Origin: Pyrinomonas methylaliphatogenes
Lineage (GTDB): Bacteria; Acidobacteriota; Blastocatellia; Pyrinomonadales; Pyrinomonadaceae
Assembly (NCBI RefSeq): GCF_000820845.2
Contig: NZ_CBXV010000003.1
Span: 1 to 64,000, forward strand
DNA: 64,000 nucleotides
Direction of reading: 5' to 3'
Shown: positions 54,656-62,566 of the stretch, piece by piece
Numbering within the stretch: position 1 is the first letter of the stretch
Layout of the letters: every line of letters begins with the position of its first letter
Position numbers and translations under genes: made by a program
The notes under the pieces: generated by a model
The model's input: the letters and a program-made list of their open reading frames with translations, nothing else
Told to the model about the DNA's origin: nothing
Database searches by the model: none

Positions 54656-56302
54656 ATGAAGCGAAGCTGGTGCCATTGGCTCCTCATGTTTGGATTCTTC
54701 GTTTCTTATTCGGCGGCGTTCAGCGAACGAAAGGTAAGTAGCGGACAGCTCGAACGCGCGATGGTCTACGACGTGCGCGCGTTCGGGGCGAAAGGCGATG
54801 GCAAAGCGCTCGATTCGCCTGCGATCAATAGGGCGATCGAGGCGGCGGCGCAAGCTGGCGGTGGGACCGTCTATTTTCCCGCGGGGACCTATCGATCTTT
54901 TTCGATTCGTTTGAAAAGCAACATCGCCCTTTATTTAGATCATGGGGCTGTGATTTTGGCCGCCGATCCGCGCGACGGGGACGGGAAGTACGATGATCCG
55001 GAACCGAATCCGTGGGATCAGTATCAAGATTTCGGCCACAGCCATTGGCATAACAGTTTGATTTGGGGCGAGGGCGTGGCGAACGTCTCGATCCTAGGGC
55101 CGGGACTGATTTGGGGGAAGGGACTTGTTCGCAGCGGCAATCAATCGCGCTCGCGCGAACAGAACGAGGCGTTGCGCGCGGCGCCTTCCGGCGGGCCGTT
55201 CGGCTATCCAAATCCGCGCGATGCGGTCGAACCGGGATGGGGCAACAAAGCGATCTCTTTGAAGCTTTGTCGCAACGTCACGATCCGCGATGTCTCGATC
55301 CTTCACGGCGGCCATTTCGCGATCCTCGCAACAGGCGTCGATAATCTGACGATCGACAACGTGAAGATAGACACGAATCGCGACGGCATCGATATAGATT
55401 GTTGCCGTAACGTGCGCGTCTCGAATTGCAGCGTCAATTCGCCGTTCGACGATGGCATCTGTCTGAAGAGTTCATACGCTTTGGGATTCGCGCGGGCGAC
55501 CGAGAATGTGACCATCACGAACTGTCAGGTGAGCGGTTATGACGAAGGGACGTTCCTCGATGGGACTTTCAAGCGCGACGATCGGGGATACAGCCTCGGC
55601 AACCCAACGGGGAGGATCAAGTTCGGAACGGAGTCGAATGGCGGATTCAAGAACATCACGATCGCGAACTGCGTCTTCGACTACTCGCGCGGGTTGGCGC
55701 TTGAAACGGTTGATGGCGGAGCGCTCGAGGATGTCACGATCGCTAATATCACGATGCGCGATGTGACCAACTCGCCGATCTTCTTGCGGCTCGGCGCGCG
55801 GCTTCGCGGCCCTAAAGGGACGGCGGTCGGAGCTCTTCGACGGGTGATCATCAGCAATGTCGTCGTCTATAACGCCGATCCAAGATATAGTTCGATCATC
55901 AGCGGCATACCAAACCACGCGATAGAGGATGTGACTTTGAATGCCATTCGGATCTATTACCGCGGCGGCGGAACACGCGAACAGGCCACACTTGAACCGC
56001 CAGAGAACGAACAAGCTTATCCCGAACCGGCGATGTTCGGCGTGATCCCCGCTTACGGGTTCTTCATCCGGCATGTCAAGGGGATCAAAATGAACGACGT
56101 TGAGGTGCAGTACTTGCAAGAGGATTTACGTCCTCCGTTTATCCTCGACGATGTGAAAGATGCGACTTTCATCTTCGTCCGCGCTCTCCGCGCCGCCGAC
56201 GTGCCGACATTCGTCCTGAAGAACGTCGAGGATTTCAATACGCATGAGTGTCGCGAGGTGCCAGATGTAAAAGCGAAACGGGCAACGCTGGAGCGGCTTT
56301 GA
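54656..56302 (+). CDS. Secreted GH28 family polygalacturonase/rhamnogalacturonase
   Basis: 548 residues. Signal peptide (WLLMFGFFVSYSAAFS), then the pectate-lyase-superfamily start VRAFGAKGDGKALDSPAINRAI and a right-handed parallel beta-helix. GH28 catalytic elements are visible: TNRDGIDID (~241), SPFDDGICLKS (~265) and the GRIKFGTES RIK motif (~320). Position two of the NxD motif is Arg rather than Thr, seen in some rhamnogalacturonase-like members. It hydrolyses the pectin backbone outside the cell, giving uronates for the genes at 30.6-33.3 kb. GAGGAGAGGG precedes the ATG. Confidence 0.88.
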   Translation: MKRSWCHWLLMFGFFVSYSAAFSERKVSSGQLERAMVYDVRAFGAKGDGKALDSPAINRAIEAAAQAGGGTVYFPAGTYRSFSIRLKSNIALYLDHGAVILAADPRDGDGKYDDPEPNPWDQYQDFGHSHWHNSLIWGEGVANVSILGPGLIWGKGLVRSGNQSRSREQNEALRAAPSGGPFGYPNPRDAVEPGWGNKAISLKLCRNVTIRDVSILHGGHFAILATGVDNLTIDNVKIDTNRDGIDIDCCRNVRVSNCSVNSPFDDGICLKSSYALGFARATENVTITNCQVSGYDEGTFLDGTFKRDDRGYSLGNPTGRIKFGTESNGGFKNITIANCVFDYSRGLALETVDGGALEDVTIANITMRDVTNSPIFLRLGARLRGPKGTAVGALRRVIISNVVVYNADPRYSSIISGIPNHAIEDVTLNAIRIYYRGGGTREQATLEPPENEQAYPEPAMFGVIPAYGFFIRHVKGIKMNDVEVQYLQEDLRPPFILDDVKDATFIFVRALRAADVPTFVLKNVEDFNTHECREVPDVKAKRATLERL

Positions 56303-56346
56303 AGGGGAGCCGCTCGCTCCGCGCCGCGCTGAGATATACAATTAGA

Positions 56347-56363
56347 CGCTCGTCAGTCGAGCG
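56347..56363. terminator. Short hairpin between GH28 and second ROK gene
   Basis: CGCTCG-TCAGT-CGAGCG, 6-bp perfect stem, 45 bp after the GH28 stop, no U-run. Weak evidence for termination or for an operator of the ROK gene that follows. Confidence 0.25.
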
Positions 56364-56425
56364 CTGATGGAGCCGAGTCCCCCGGAGCGCAAAAGGGCTC
56401 GCGTCAAGGCGCAAAGGAGCGAGTG

Positions 56426-57673
56426 ATGAAAAGAGCGGATAATCGTAAACTGCACATGGTCGGTCTGCGCGATGTGCGCGATATCAATCAAACGGTCTTC
56501 CTCCATCTGATTCGCGAACGGCAGCCCATCTCGCGCGCTGAAATCGCCAAAGCAACGGGCCTGCGCGCCGGAACCGTTTCGGCGATCGTCAACCGTTTGA
56601 TTCGCGAGAAACTCGTCTATGAGGGCGTCGCCGGGCCATCGAGCGGAGGGAGACCGCCGAAATATCTTTACGTCAATGCGGAAAGCGCGTACGTCATCGC
56701 GATCGACATCGGCGTGCGTGATTCGGTCTATGCGGTGAGCGATTTCAATGGCCGTCTGCTGACCCAACGGGCGATGCTGACTAAAGGGGAGCCGGAAGCC
56801 TTTTTGCGCTCGTTGGCCGGCGAGATCAAAGATCTGATCGGCGCGCAATATGCCCGCACGCGCTTCAAAGCGGTCGGCGTGAGCATCCCGGGCTTGATCG
56901 ATCGCGATGAGGGGACGCTGGTGATCTCGCCAAATCTCGGATGGAAAGATATCCCGGTGCGCGCCATTCTAGAGGAAGAGCTCGGCTATCCGGTCTATGT
57001 CGAAAACGACGCGAATGCGGCGGCTTTTGCCGAACTTTGGTATGGGCCGCTCGAAGAGGTCGGCGTGCGGACGCTCCTTTTCGTCCTCGTCGTCGAAGGA
57101 CTCGGGACGGGGTTGATCATCAACGGCGAACTTCATGTCGGTTCGCGCGTCGGACTCGGCGGGTTCGGACACATGAGCCTGGATCCCAATGGGCCGCTCT
57201 GCTCGTGCGGGCGGCGCGGTTGCTGGGAAACGCTCGCCTCGAATCGCGCGACGCTGACTAGATACCGAGCCGTCACCGGAACGTCCATCGGTTCCGTCAC
57301 GGATCTTATCTCGCTAGCCCAGCAGGGCGATCAGGCGGCGCTCGAAACGCTTCGCGCGACCGCCGCTTACTTGGGCGAGGGGATCGCCAACCTCGCGCAT
57401 GGATTGAGCCCTGAGACGATCGTCATCGGCGGAGAGATTGCCGGCGCATGGCAGATCATCGGTCCGCTCATCCGCGAGAAAGTGCAGAGCCGATACATTC
57501 TCCCATCGCGCATTAACCTCAACATCCGGCCCGCCAGCGTGCAACGTCCAAGCCTCTTCGGCGCGATCCCGATCGCGTTGCAGCACTGCTTCCATCCCGC
57601 GCAGCGGTTCGATGCGTTGAAGCGCGCGGTGACGCCCCGCATCAAGCTACCGGCCAAGGTCGCCGGGCGATGA
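56426..57673 (+). CDS. ROK family transcriptional regulator (second)
   Basis: 415 residues. Winged helix-turn-helix (~20-75: LIRERQPISRAEIAKATGLRAGTVSAIVNRLI) and ROK domain with GGFGHMSLDPNGPLCSCGRRGCWE, the zinc motif CSCGRRGC. The ATG at 56426 follows GGAG by 7 nt; a GTG one codon earlier is possible. It lies directly before the esterase and symporter genes, each of which has the same 25-bp imperfect palindrome upstream, so it is the likely binder of that site. Sugar effector unknown. Confidence 0.88.
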   Translation: MKRADNRKLHMVGLRDVRDINQTVFLHLIRERQPISRAEIAKATGLRAGTVSAIVNRLIREKLVYEGVAGPSSGGRPPKYLYVNAESAYVIAIDIGVRDSVYAVSDFNGRLLTQRAMLTKGEPEAFLRSLAGEIKDLIGAQYARTRFKAVGVSIPGLIDRDEGTLVISPNLGWKDIPVRAILEEELGYPVYVENDANAAAFAELWYGPLEEVGVRTLLFVLVVEGLGTGLIINGELHVGSRVGLGGFGHMSLDPNGPLCSCGRRGCWETLASNRATLTRYRAVTGTSIGSVTDLISLAQQGDQAALETLRATAAYLGEGIANLAHGLSPETIVIGGEIAGAWQIIGPLIREKVQSRYILPSRINLNIRPASVQRPSLFGAIPIALQHCFHPAQRFDALKRAVTPRIKLPAKVAGR

Positions 57674-57687
57674 GGGCCCGCTTTTGA

Positions 57688-57712
57688 GCTTTATCTGCAA
57701 GGATGATAAAGT
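57688..57712. promoter_or_regulatory. 25-bp operator copy 1 (upstream of esterase)
   Basis: GCTTTATCT-N7-TGATAAAGT. The same element recurs at 58685-58709. Consensus: RCTTTATCW-N7-TGAYAAAGT. It sits between the ROK stop and the esterase ATG. Confidence 0.6.
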
Positions 57713-57757
57713 TCGAATACGGCACTTCAACTCGAGCGAAAGAGAGGAATTCCCCGT

Positions 57758-58639
57758 ATGATCAAGCGCCATGCCGCCGTCGCGCGCGCGGCCTTTGCGC
57801 TTCTGTGGCTCTTACTTGGGAGCGTTCAATCGCAAACGCGCGTCCTGACAGTTCAACTACAGAGCAATTTGGTCAGAAAGGTCCTGCCTTACAACGTCAT
57901 CTTGCCCGCCGATTATGACCGGACGAACCTTCGCTATCCCGTCCTCTACCTCCTGCACGGACTCGCCGGAAATCACAATGACTGGTTGACGCGCACGAAT
58001 CTGGCCGAATACGCCTCGCGCTATCGTCTCATCATCGTCATGCCGGAAGGGGATGACAGTTGGTATACGGATAGCGCGACGGCGCCCGACGAGAAGTACG
58101 AAAGTTACATCGTTCAAGAGTTGATTCCGGATGTCGATCAGCGCTTTCGCACGCTTCGCGACCGGCGCGGGCGCGCGATCGCCGGCCTTTCGATGGGCGG
58201 ATATGGTGCGTTGAAATTCGGTTTGAAATATCCGGACCTCTTCTCGGTTGCGGCCTCGATGAGCGGCGCGCTCGATGCCGCGTCGCGTTCCGACGCCACG
58301 CCCGGCTTCGCTTGGGATTTCTTGCGCCCTTCGATCAGGCGCGCCTTCGGTCCGCCTGATAGCCCAACCCGCCGAGCTAATGATCTCTACAGACTAGTGC
58401 GAGAGATGCCCGCGACGAAACTGGCCGCGCTCCCGTTCCTCTATCTCGACTGCGGCACGGAGGATGGCTTCCTTCATGCCAATCGCGAATGGGCCGCGCT
58501 CCTGCTCGAGCGCAAGATCCCACACGAATACGTTCAGCTTCCGGGAGGGCATGAGTGGTCGTATTGGGACCGACGGATAAGAGAGGTGCTCTCTTTGGTC
58601 GCTGAGCGGACGGACGCCGGTTGCCGTTTCGCGCGGTGA
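57758..58639 (+). CDS. Secreted esterase (esterase D / CE1-like alpha/beta hydrolase)
   Basis: 293 residues with a signal peptide (FALLWLLLGSVQSQT). Catalytic Ser in IAGLSMGGYGALKF (~144), Asp near DCGTEDGF (~231) and His in PGGHEWSYW (~264). The family includes acetylxylan, feruloyl and tributyrin esterases; removal of acetyl or feruloyl groups from plant polysaccharide would fit the context. An operator-like palindrome is 46 bp before the ATG. Confidence 0.87.
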   Translation: MIKRHAAVARAAFALLWLLLGSVQSQTRVLTVQLQSNLVRKVLPYNVILPADYDRTNLRYPVLYLLHGLAGNHNDWLTRTNLAEYASRYRLIIVMPEGDDSWYTDSATAPDEKYESYIVQELIPDVDQRFRTLRDRRGRAIAGLSMGGYGALKFGLKYPDLFSVAASMSGALDAASRSDATPGFAWDFLRPSIRRAFGPPDSPTRRANDLYRLVREMPATKLAALPFLYLDCGTEDGFLHANREWAALLLERKIPHEYVQLPGGHEWSYWDRRIREVLSLVAERTDAGCRFAR

Positions 58640-58653
58640 CGAAAAAAAAGCGA

Positions 58654-58683
58654 TTGACAAGGCTGGCGTTGGTGTGCTAGTAA
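58654..58683 (+). promoter_or_regulatory. Candidate sigma-70 promoter of the symporter operon
   Basis: A consensus -35 TTGACA (58654-58659) is followed after 18 bp by TAGTAA (58678-58683) as a weak -10. The operator copy at 58685-58709 begins right after it, so a bound repressor would cover the transcription start. Confidence 0.5.
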
Positions 58684-58684
58684 G

Positions 58685-58709
58685 ACTTTATCATCGCTCT
58701 TGACAAAGT
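58685..58709. promoter_or_regulatory. 25-bp operator copy 2 (upstream of symporter)
   Basis: ACTTTATCA-N7-TGACAAAGT, 8 of 9 symmetric positions, matching copy 1 in arm sequence and in the 7-bp spacer. Placed just downstream of a -35/-10 pair. Confidence 0.65.
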
Positions 58710-58785
58710 TGTGAGCGAAGCTGACGAGTTGCCGCGCGCGGATTTTGTTTCCGCCGCCAACGAAGGGGCGTGGGGAAGAGGTTCA

Positions 58786-60624
58786 ATGAAGCTTTCGTTC
58801 ATCGATCAAGCGATCGTCGTCGCCTATCTGGCGGCGATCATGGGCATTGGCCTGGCGATGAAGCGGCGCGCCGCGCGCGGCATGTCCGCCTATTTTTTAG
58901 GCGGTCGGCAGCTCCCCTGGTGGGCGTTGGCGATGTCGGGCTCTTCTTCCTATTTCGACATCACGGGGACGATGTGGATCGTTTCAACCTTCATCGTCCT
59001 AGGGCTCAAGGGGATGTGGGTTCATTGGCTGTGGGGCTTCCCGATCACGGCCTTCTATCTCTCCTATATGGGCAAATGGATCCGGCGGAGCTGCGTATTG
59101 ACGGGAGCCGAGTGGATGTACACGCGCTTTGGGCGCGGGCGTGCGGGCGACCTGGCGCGCCTTTCCTACACGCTCTTTGCCGTTTTGACGATCGCCGCGC
59201 TATTGGGCTATGGCGCGATCGGGATGGGGAAATTCGGCGCGGTCTTTCTTCCGTTTTCGCCATTCATCTGCGCCGTGTTGATTCTCGGCGTGACCGGATT
59301 GTATGTCGTCGTCGGCGGTTTTCATGGGATCGTGCGCGTCGAGGTGTTGCAGACGATCGTCTTGAGCGTCGGCGCGATCGCCTTTGCCGTAATCGGCTAT
59401 GGTCACTTCGACGCCGAAAGATTCGCCGCGCGCATCCCCGCCGGGTGGATCTCCTTGAGGCCGGCGTGGCGTCCGGATGAGTTACAGGGGGTTATCTCGG
59501 GGGGGACCGATTATTCGCTGTTCGGAGCGCTCGTCGCCGTATGGGTGGCCAAGGGATTGTTGCTCTGCTTGAGCGGCCCCGAGCAGCTCTACGATTTTCA
59601 GCGTTTCTTGGCGGCGCGTGACGCGCGCGACGCCTCGAAGCTTGGCGCTCTGTGGGGCGCCATCCACACGGTGCGTTGGCCGTTTGCGATGGCGATCGCC
59701 GTGATGGCGATCATGGGCGTTGGCGATCCGACTTTAGATGCGATGTTGAAAAAGGATCCGGAAACGGCCTTGCCGGTGATCATCGGCGCGATGTTGCCGA
59801 CCGGATTGGTCGGCTTCATCCTCGCCGCGCTGCTATCGGGTTTTCTCGCCACCTTCAGTTCGACGGTCAACGGCGGCGCGGCCTATTTGGTCAAAGACGT
59901 CTATCAGCGTTATATCGACCCGCGAGCTGATTCGCGAAGGCTGATCCTGATCAGTTATCTCGCTTCGTCCTTGCTGATCGTCGTCGGATTGACGATCGCG
60001 TATTTCGGCGCTTCGATCAACGCCGCTTTCATTTGGATCTTCGGCACGCTCGCCGCTGGCATCCTTCCGCCGAACGTTTTGCGTTGGTACTGGTGGCGAC
60101 TCAACGGTTGGGGATATGCCGCTGGAGTGACGAGCGGGATGGTCTTGTCGCTGCTTCAGGCGCTGAGGGATGCTTCTTATGATGTGCAGACGCCTCTGTA
60201 TGTGAGTTTCCCACTCATCGCCGCGGCTTCAGCCATCGTAACGATCGTCGTCACTCTGGCGACCGCCCCTACGGATGAAGCGACCTTGGTGGATTTTTAT
60301 CGTAAGGTGCAGCCGGCGGGCGCGTGGGGGCCGGTTCATAAGCTCGTGATCTCGTCCGATCCAAATTTTCGGCGGGAGACTTCGGTCGCGCGCGAAGCGC
60401 TCAATACGATCTTGGCGTTAGTTGCCGTCACGGCTCTTTACGTCGGCGCGCTCTATCTCGTTTTGCACGCGCATCTATCGGCGATCCTTTGTTTCACGAT
60501 CGTTTCGATCTTGTGCGTCGCGCTTTACTTCACTTGGTACAAGCACCTGCCATTGCCGGAAGATTCGCGGGCGAGCGAAGAAGCGAGATTTGACGCCAGG
60601 GAGCCCGTAGCTCCAGCCGGGTGA
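58786..60624 (+). CDS. Sodium:solute symporter (SSS family)
   Basis: 612 residues with about 13-14 membrane spans. AYFLGGRQLPWWALAMSGSSSYFDITGTMW is the characteristic SSS entry region, and LLSGFLATFSSTVNGGAAYLVKDVY the conserved Na-binding helix 8 segment. It imports a sugar, sugar acid or similar solute with sodium. The ATG at 58786 follows GGGGAAGAGG; the upstream extension to 58711 is not needed. First gene of a run with SDR, binding protein and TonB receptor under the palindromic operator. Confidence 0.9.
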   Translation: MKLSFIDQAIVVAYLAAIMGIGLAMKRRAARGMSAYFLGGRQLPWWALAMSGSSSYFDITGTMWIVSTFIVLGLKGMWVHWLWGFPITAFYLSYMGKWIRRSCVLTGAEWMYTRFGRGRAGDLARLSYTLFAVLTIAALLGYGAIGMGKFGAVFLPFSPFICAVLILGVTGLYVVVGGFHGIVRVEVLQTIVLSVGAIAFAVIGYGHFDAERFAARIPAGWISLRPAWRPDELQGVISGGTDYSLFGALVAVWVAKGLLLCLSGPEQLYDFQRFLAARDARDASKLGALWGAIHTVRWPFAMAIAVMAIMGVGDPTLDAMLKKDPETALPVIIGAMLPTGLVGFILAALLSGFLATFSSTVNGGAAYLVKDVYQRYIDPRADSRRLILISYLASSLLIVVGLTIAYFGASINAAFIWIFGTLAAGILPPNVLRWYWWRLNGWGYAAGVTSGMVLSLLQALRDASYDVQTPLYVSFPLIAAASAIVTIVVTLATAPTDEATLVDFYRKVQPAGAWGPVHKLVISSDPNFRRETSVAREALNTILALVAVTALYVGALYLVLHAHLSAILCFTIVSILCVALYFTWYKHLPLPEDSRASEEARFDAREPVAPAG

Positions 60625-60660
60625 TCCCAATCGGTGACTGATCTTTCTAAAGGAGCGGGG

Positions 60661-61452
60661 ATGGAATTTTCAAATAGAGTGGCTGTTGTCACAGGTGGCG
60701 CTTCTGGGATCGGTCGCGCCGCCGTCGAGATGTTCGCGATGCGCGGCGCGAAGGTCGCCGTCCTCGATGTGGATGAGGCGGGGGGCGCTGAAGTCGCTGC
60801 GGGAATCGTCAAGCGGGGAGGGGAGGCGCGATTCTATCGCGTGGATGTCGCCCGCGCTGCGGAGGTCGAGCGCGCGATTCACGACGCGAGCGAGCGCTAT
60901 GGTCCGATTGACATCCTGGTGACGAGCGCTGGCATTCAGCGTTACGGGACGGCGCTCACTACGAGCGACGAGCAATGGGCCGAAGTGCTCAACATCAACT
61001 TGAACGGCGCTTGGTATGCAGCGCGGGCTTGTCTCCCATTCATGCGCGGGCGTGGTGGCGCGATCGTCAACGTCGCTTCGGTCCAGGCTCTGGCCAGCCA
61101 GCGCAACGTCTTCGCTTACACCGTGAGCAAACATGCTCTGATCGGATTGACGCGCTCGATGGCGATGGATTTTGCCGGTGAGGGGGTGCGCGTCAATGCC
61201 GTCTGCCCGGGGACGGTCGATACGCCAATGCTGCACTGGGCCGCATCGCTCGATCCGGATCCGCCATCCGTCCTCGAAGCTTGCCGGGCCATGCATCCGA
61301 TCGGGCGCATCGCGCGTCCCGAGGAGGTCGCTGCGGTGGTCGTCTTCCTCGCGCACGAGAGCGCTTCGTTCGTCACGGGCGCGGTCTGGACCGTCGATGG
61401 GGGATTGCTGACTTTGATCGGCGGCGCGCCGCGCGTTGTAACGGAGTCCTGA
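60661..61452 (+). CDS. SDR family oxidoreductase (sugar dehydrogenase-like)
   Basis: 263 residues. Classical SDR: VVTGGASGIGRAA (~10-22), catalytic Ser in VNVASVQA and YTVSK (Tyr ~153, Lys ~157), then PGTVDTPML. Similar in pattern to sugar dehydrogenases such as those for L-fucose, L-rhamnose or the KduD reaction, which would reduce or oxidise a pectin-derived sugar. The substrate is not determinable. The ATG at 60661 follows AAAGGAG; a GTG at 60634 is less likely. Confidence 0.87.
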   Translation: MEFSNRVAVVTGGASGIGRAAVEMFAMRGAKVAVLDVDEAGGAEVAAGIVKRGGEARFYRVDVARAAEVERAIHDASERYGPIDILVTSAGIQRYGTALTTSDEQWAEVLNINLNGAWYAARACLPFMRGRGGAIVNVASVQALASQRNVFAYTVSKHALIGLTRSMAMDFAGEGVRVNAVCPGTVDTPMLHWAASLDPDPPSVLEACRAMHPIGRIARPEEVAAVVVFLAHESASFVTGAVWTVDGGLLTLIGGAPRVVTES

Positions 61453-61466
61453 AGGAGGAGGTCACG

Positions 61467-62513
61467 ATGAAATCTTCCGAAAACGATCGAGAGGTCTTTG
61501 AACCGACGCCCGCAGTGTACAACCCGCCGCCGGGATTGGATCGCGCGCTTCGTGCGTTACCGCCCGTTCCGCTCGCGCGACCAGCCCCGCGTCGCATCGG
61601 GTATTTGGTCAACTACAGTTTTCACATCTGGTACCAGATCTTGATGGAAGTGATGCGACGGCGCGCCGCGCAGTACGGCGCGGAGTTGCTGATCGCGGAT
61701 GCGCATCTGAGCGTCGCGCGTCAGATCGAAGAGGCGCGGGCGTTCCTCGATGAGGTCGATGGGTTGATCTTGACGCCTGCGGCGACCAGCGGACCCGAAG
61801 AGATCTTAAAGCTGGCCGAAGAGCGCGGCATCGAAGTCGTCGTCGAAGCCAACCCGCTCGAAGGGATGAAGACGCTCGTGGCGATTTGCGATTACGACGC
61901 TGGCGTCGCTTTGGGGCGCTGGGTTGGCGAAAACATCAGGGGAGCGAGCGGACCGCTCAATCTGCTCGATGTCGCTTTGCCGACCTTGCGCCCCTGTCTG
62001 TTGCGCAGCGAAGGTTTCTTGGACGGTTTGCGCTCGGTCCAACCCGACGTGCGACTTGTCGCGCGGGTGAACGGCGAGGGCAATCCGATCGTCGCCCGGC
62101 GCGAAGCTAGGCGCATCGTCCAGGAGCATCCGGAGATAGATCTGATCTTCGCGATGGACGATGAGACGGCGCATGGCGCTTATCAAGGGTATCTAGATGC
62201 TGGCGGCGATGCGGAAAGGGTGGCGGTGGCGGCTTTCGGTTTAGCTGGCGACGAGGAGAAGAGGTGGTTGATGGAGCGCGGCGCGCTCAAGGTGAGCGCG
62301 GCGATGTTTCCCGAATATGTTGCCGTCAGGTGCGTAGACGATCTCATGCGCTTAATTAACGGCGAGAAGCTCGCCCGTCGCGACCAGATCCCGACGCTTC
62401 CGATGACGCCTGAGCTATTGCCGCACTTTTATCCGTTGATGGATGGCGCCTGGACGCCCGATTTCAAGGCGATCAGCGCGTTGCCTGTTGCGCGCGAATG
62501 CGCTCGTGAATGA
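61467..62513 (+). CDS. Sugar-binding periplasmic-binding-like protein without signal peptide
   Basis: 348 residues. From ~45 the sequence is a type I periplasmic-binding (Peripla_BP_4/ribose-binding) fold: RRIGYLVNYSFHIWYQILMEVM, DGLILTPAATSG, DEVDG and a DLIFAMDDETAHGAY hinge segment. No signal peptide or lipobox is seen and no helix-turn-helix precedes it; the first 45 residues are polar and Pro-rich. It may be a cytoplasmic sugar sensor, or a binding domain exported in a non-standard way. No ABC transporter genes are adjacent. GGAGGAGG lies 5 nt before the ATG. Confidence 0.72.
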   Translation: MKSSENDREVFEPTPAVYNPPPGLDRALRALPPVPLARPAPRRIGYLVNYSFHIWYQILMEVMRRRAAQYGAELLIADAHLSVARQIEEARAFLDEVDGLILTPAATSGPEEILKLAEERGIEVVVEANPLEGMKTLVAICDYDAGVALGRWVGENIRGASGPLNLLDVALPTLRPCLLRSEGFLDGLRSVQPDVRLVARVNGEGNPIVARREARRIVQEHPEIDLIFAMDDETAHGAYQGYLDAGGDAERVAVAAFGLAGDEEKRWLMERGALKVSAAMFPEYVAVRCVDDLMRLINGEKLARRDQIPTLPMTPELLPHFYPLMDGAWTPDFKAISALPVARECARE

Positions 62514-62566
62514 AGGCGACACCTCGCACGTTACTCACTCTAAGGATGTGCTGCTGGAGGTTCGAA

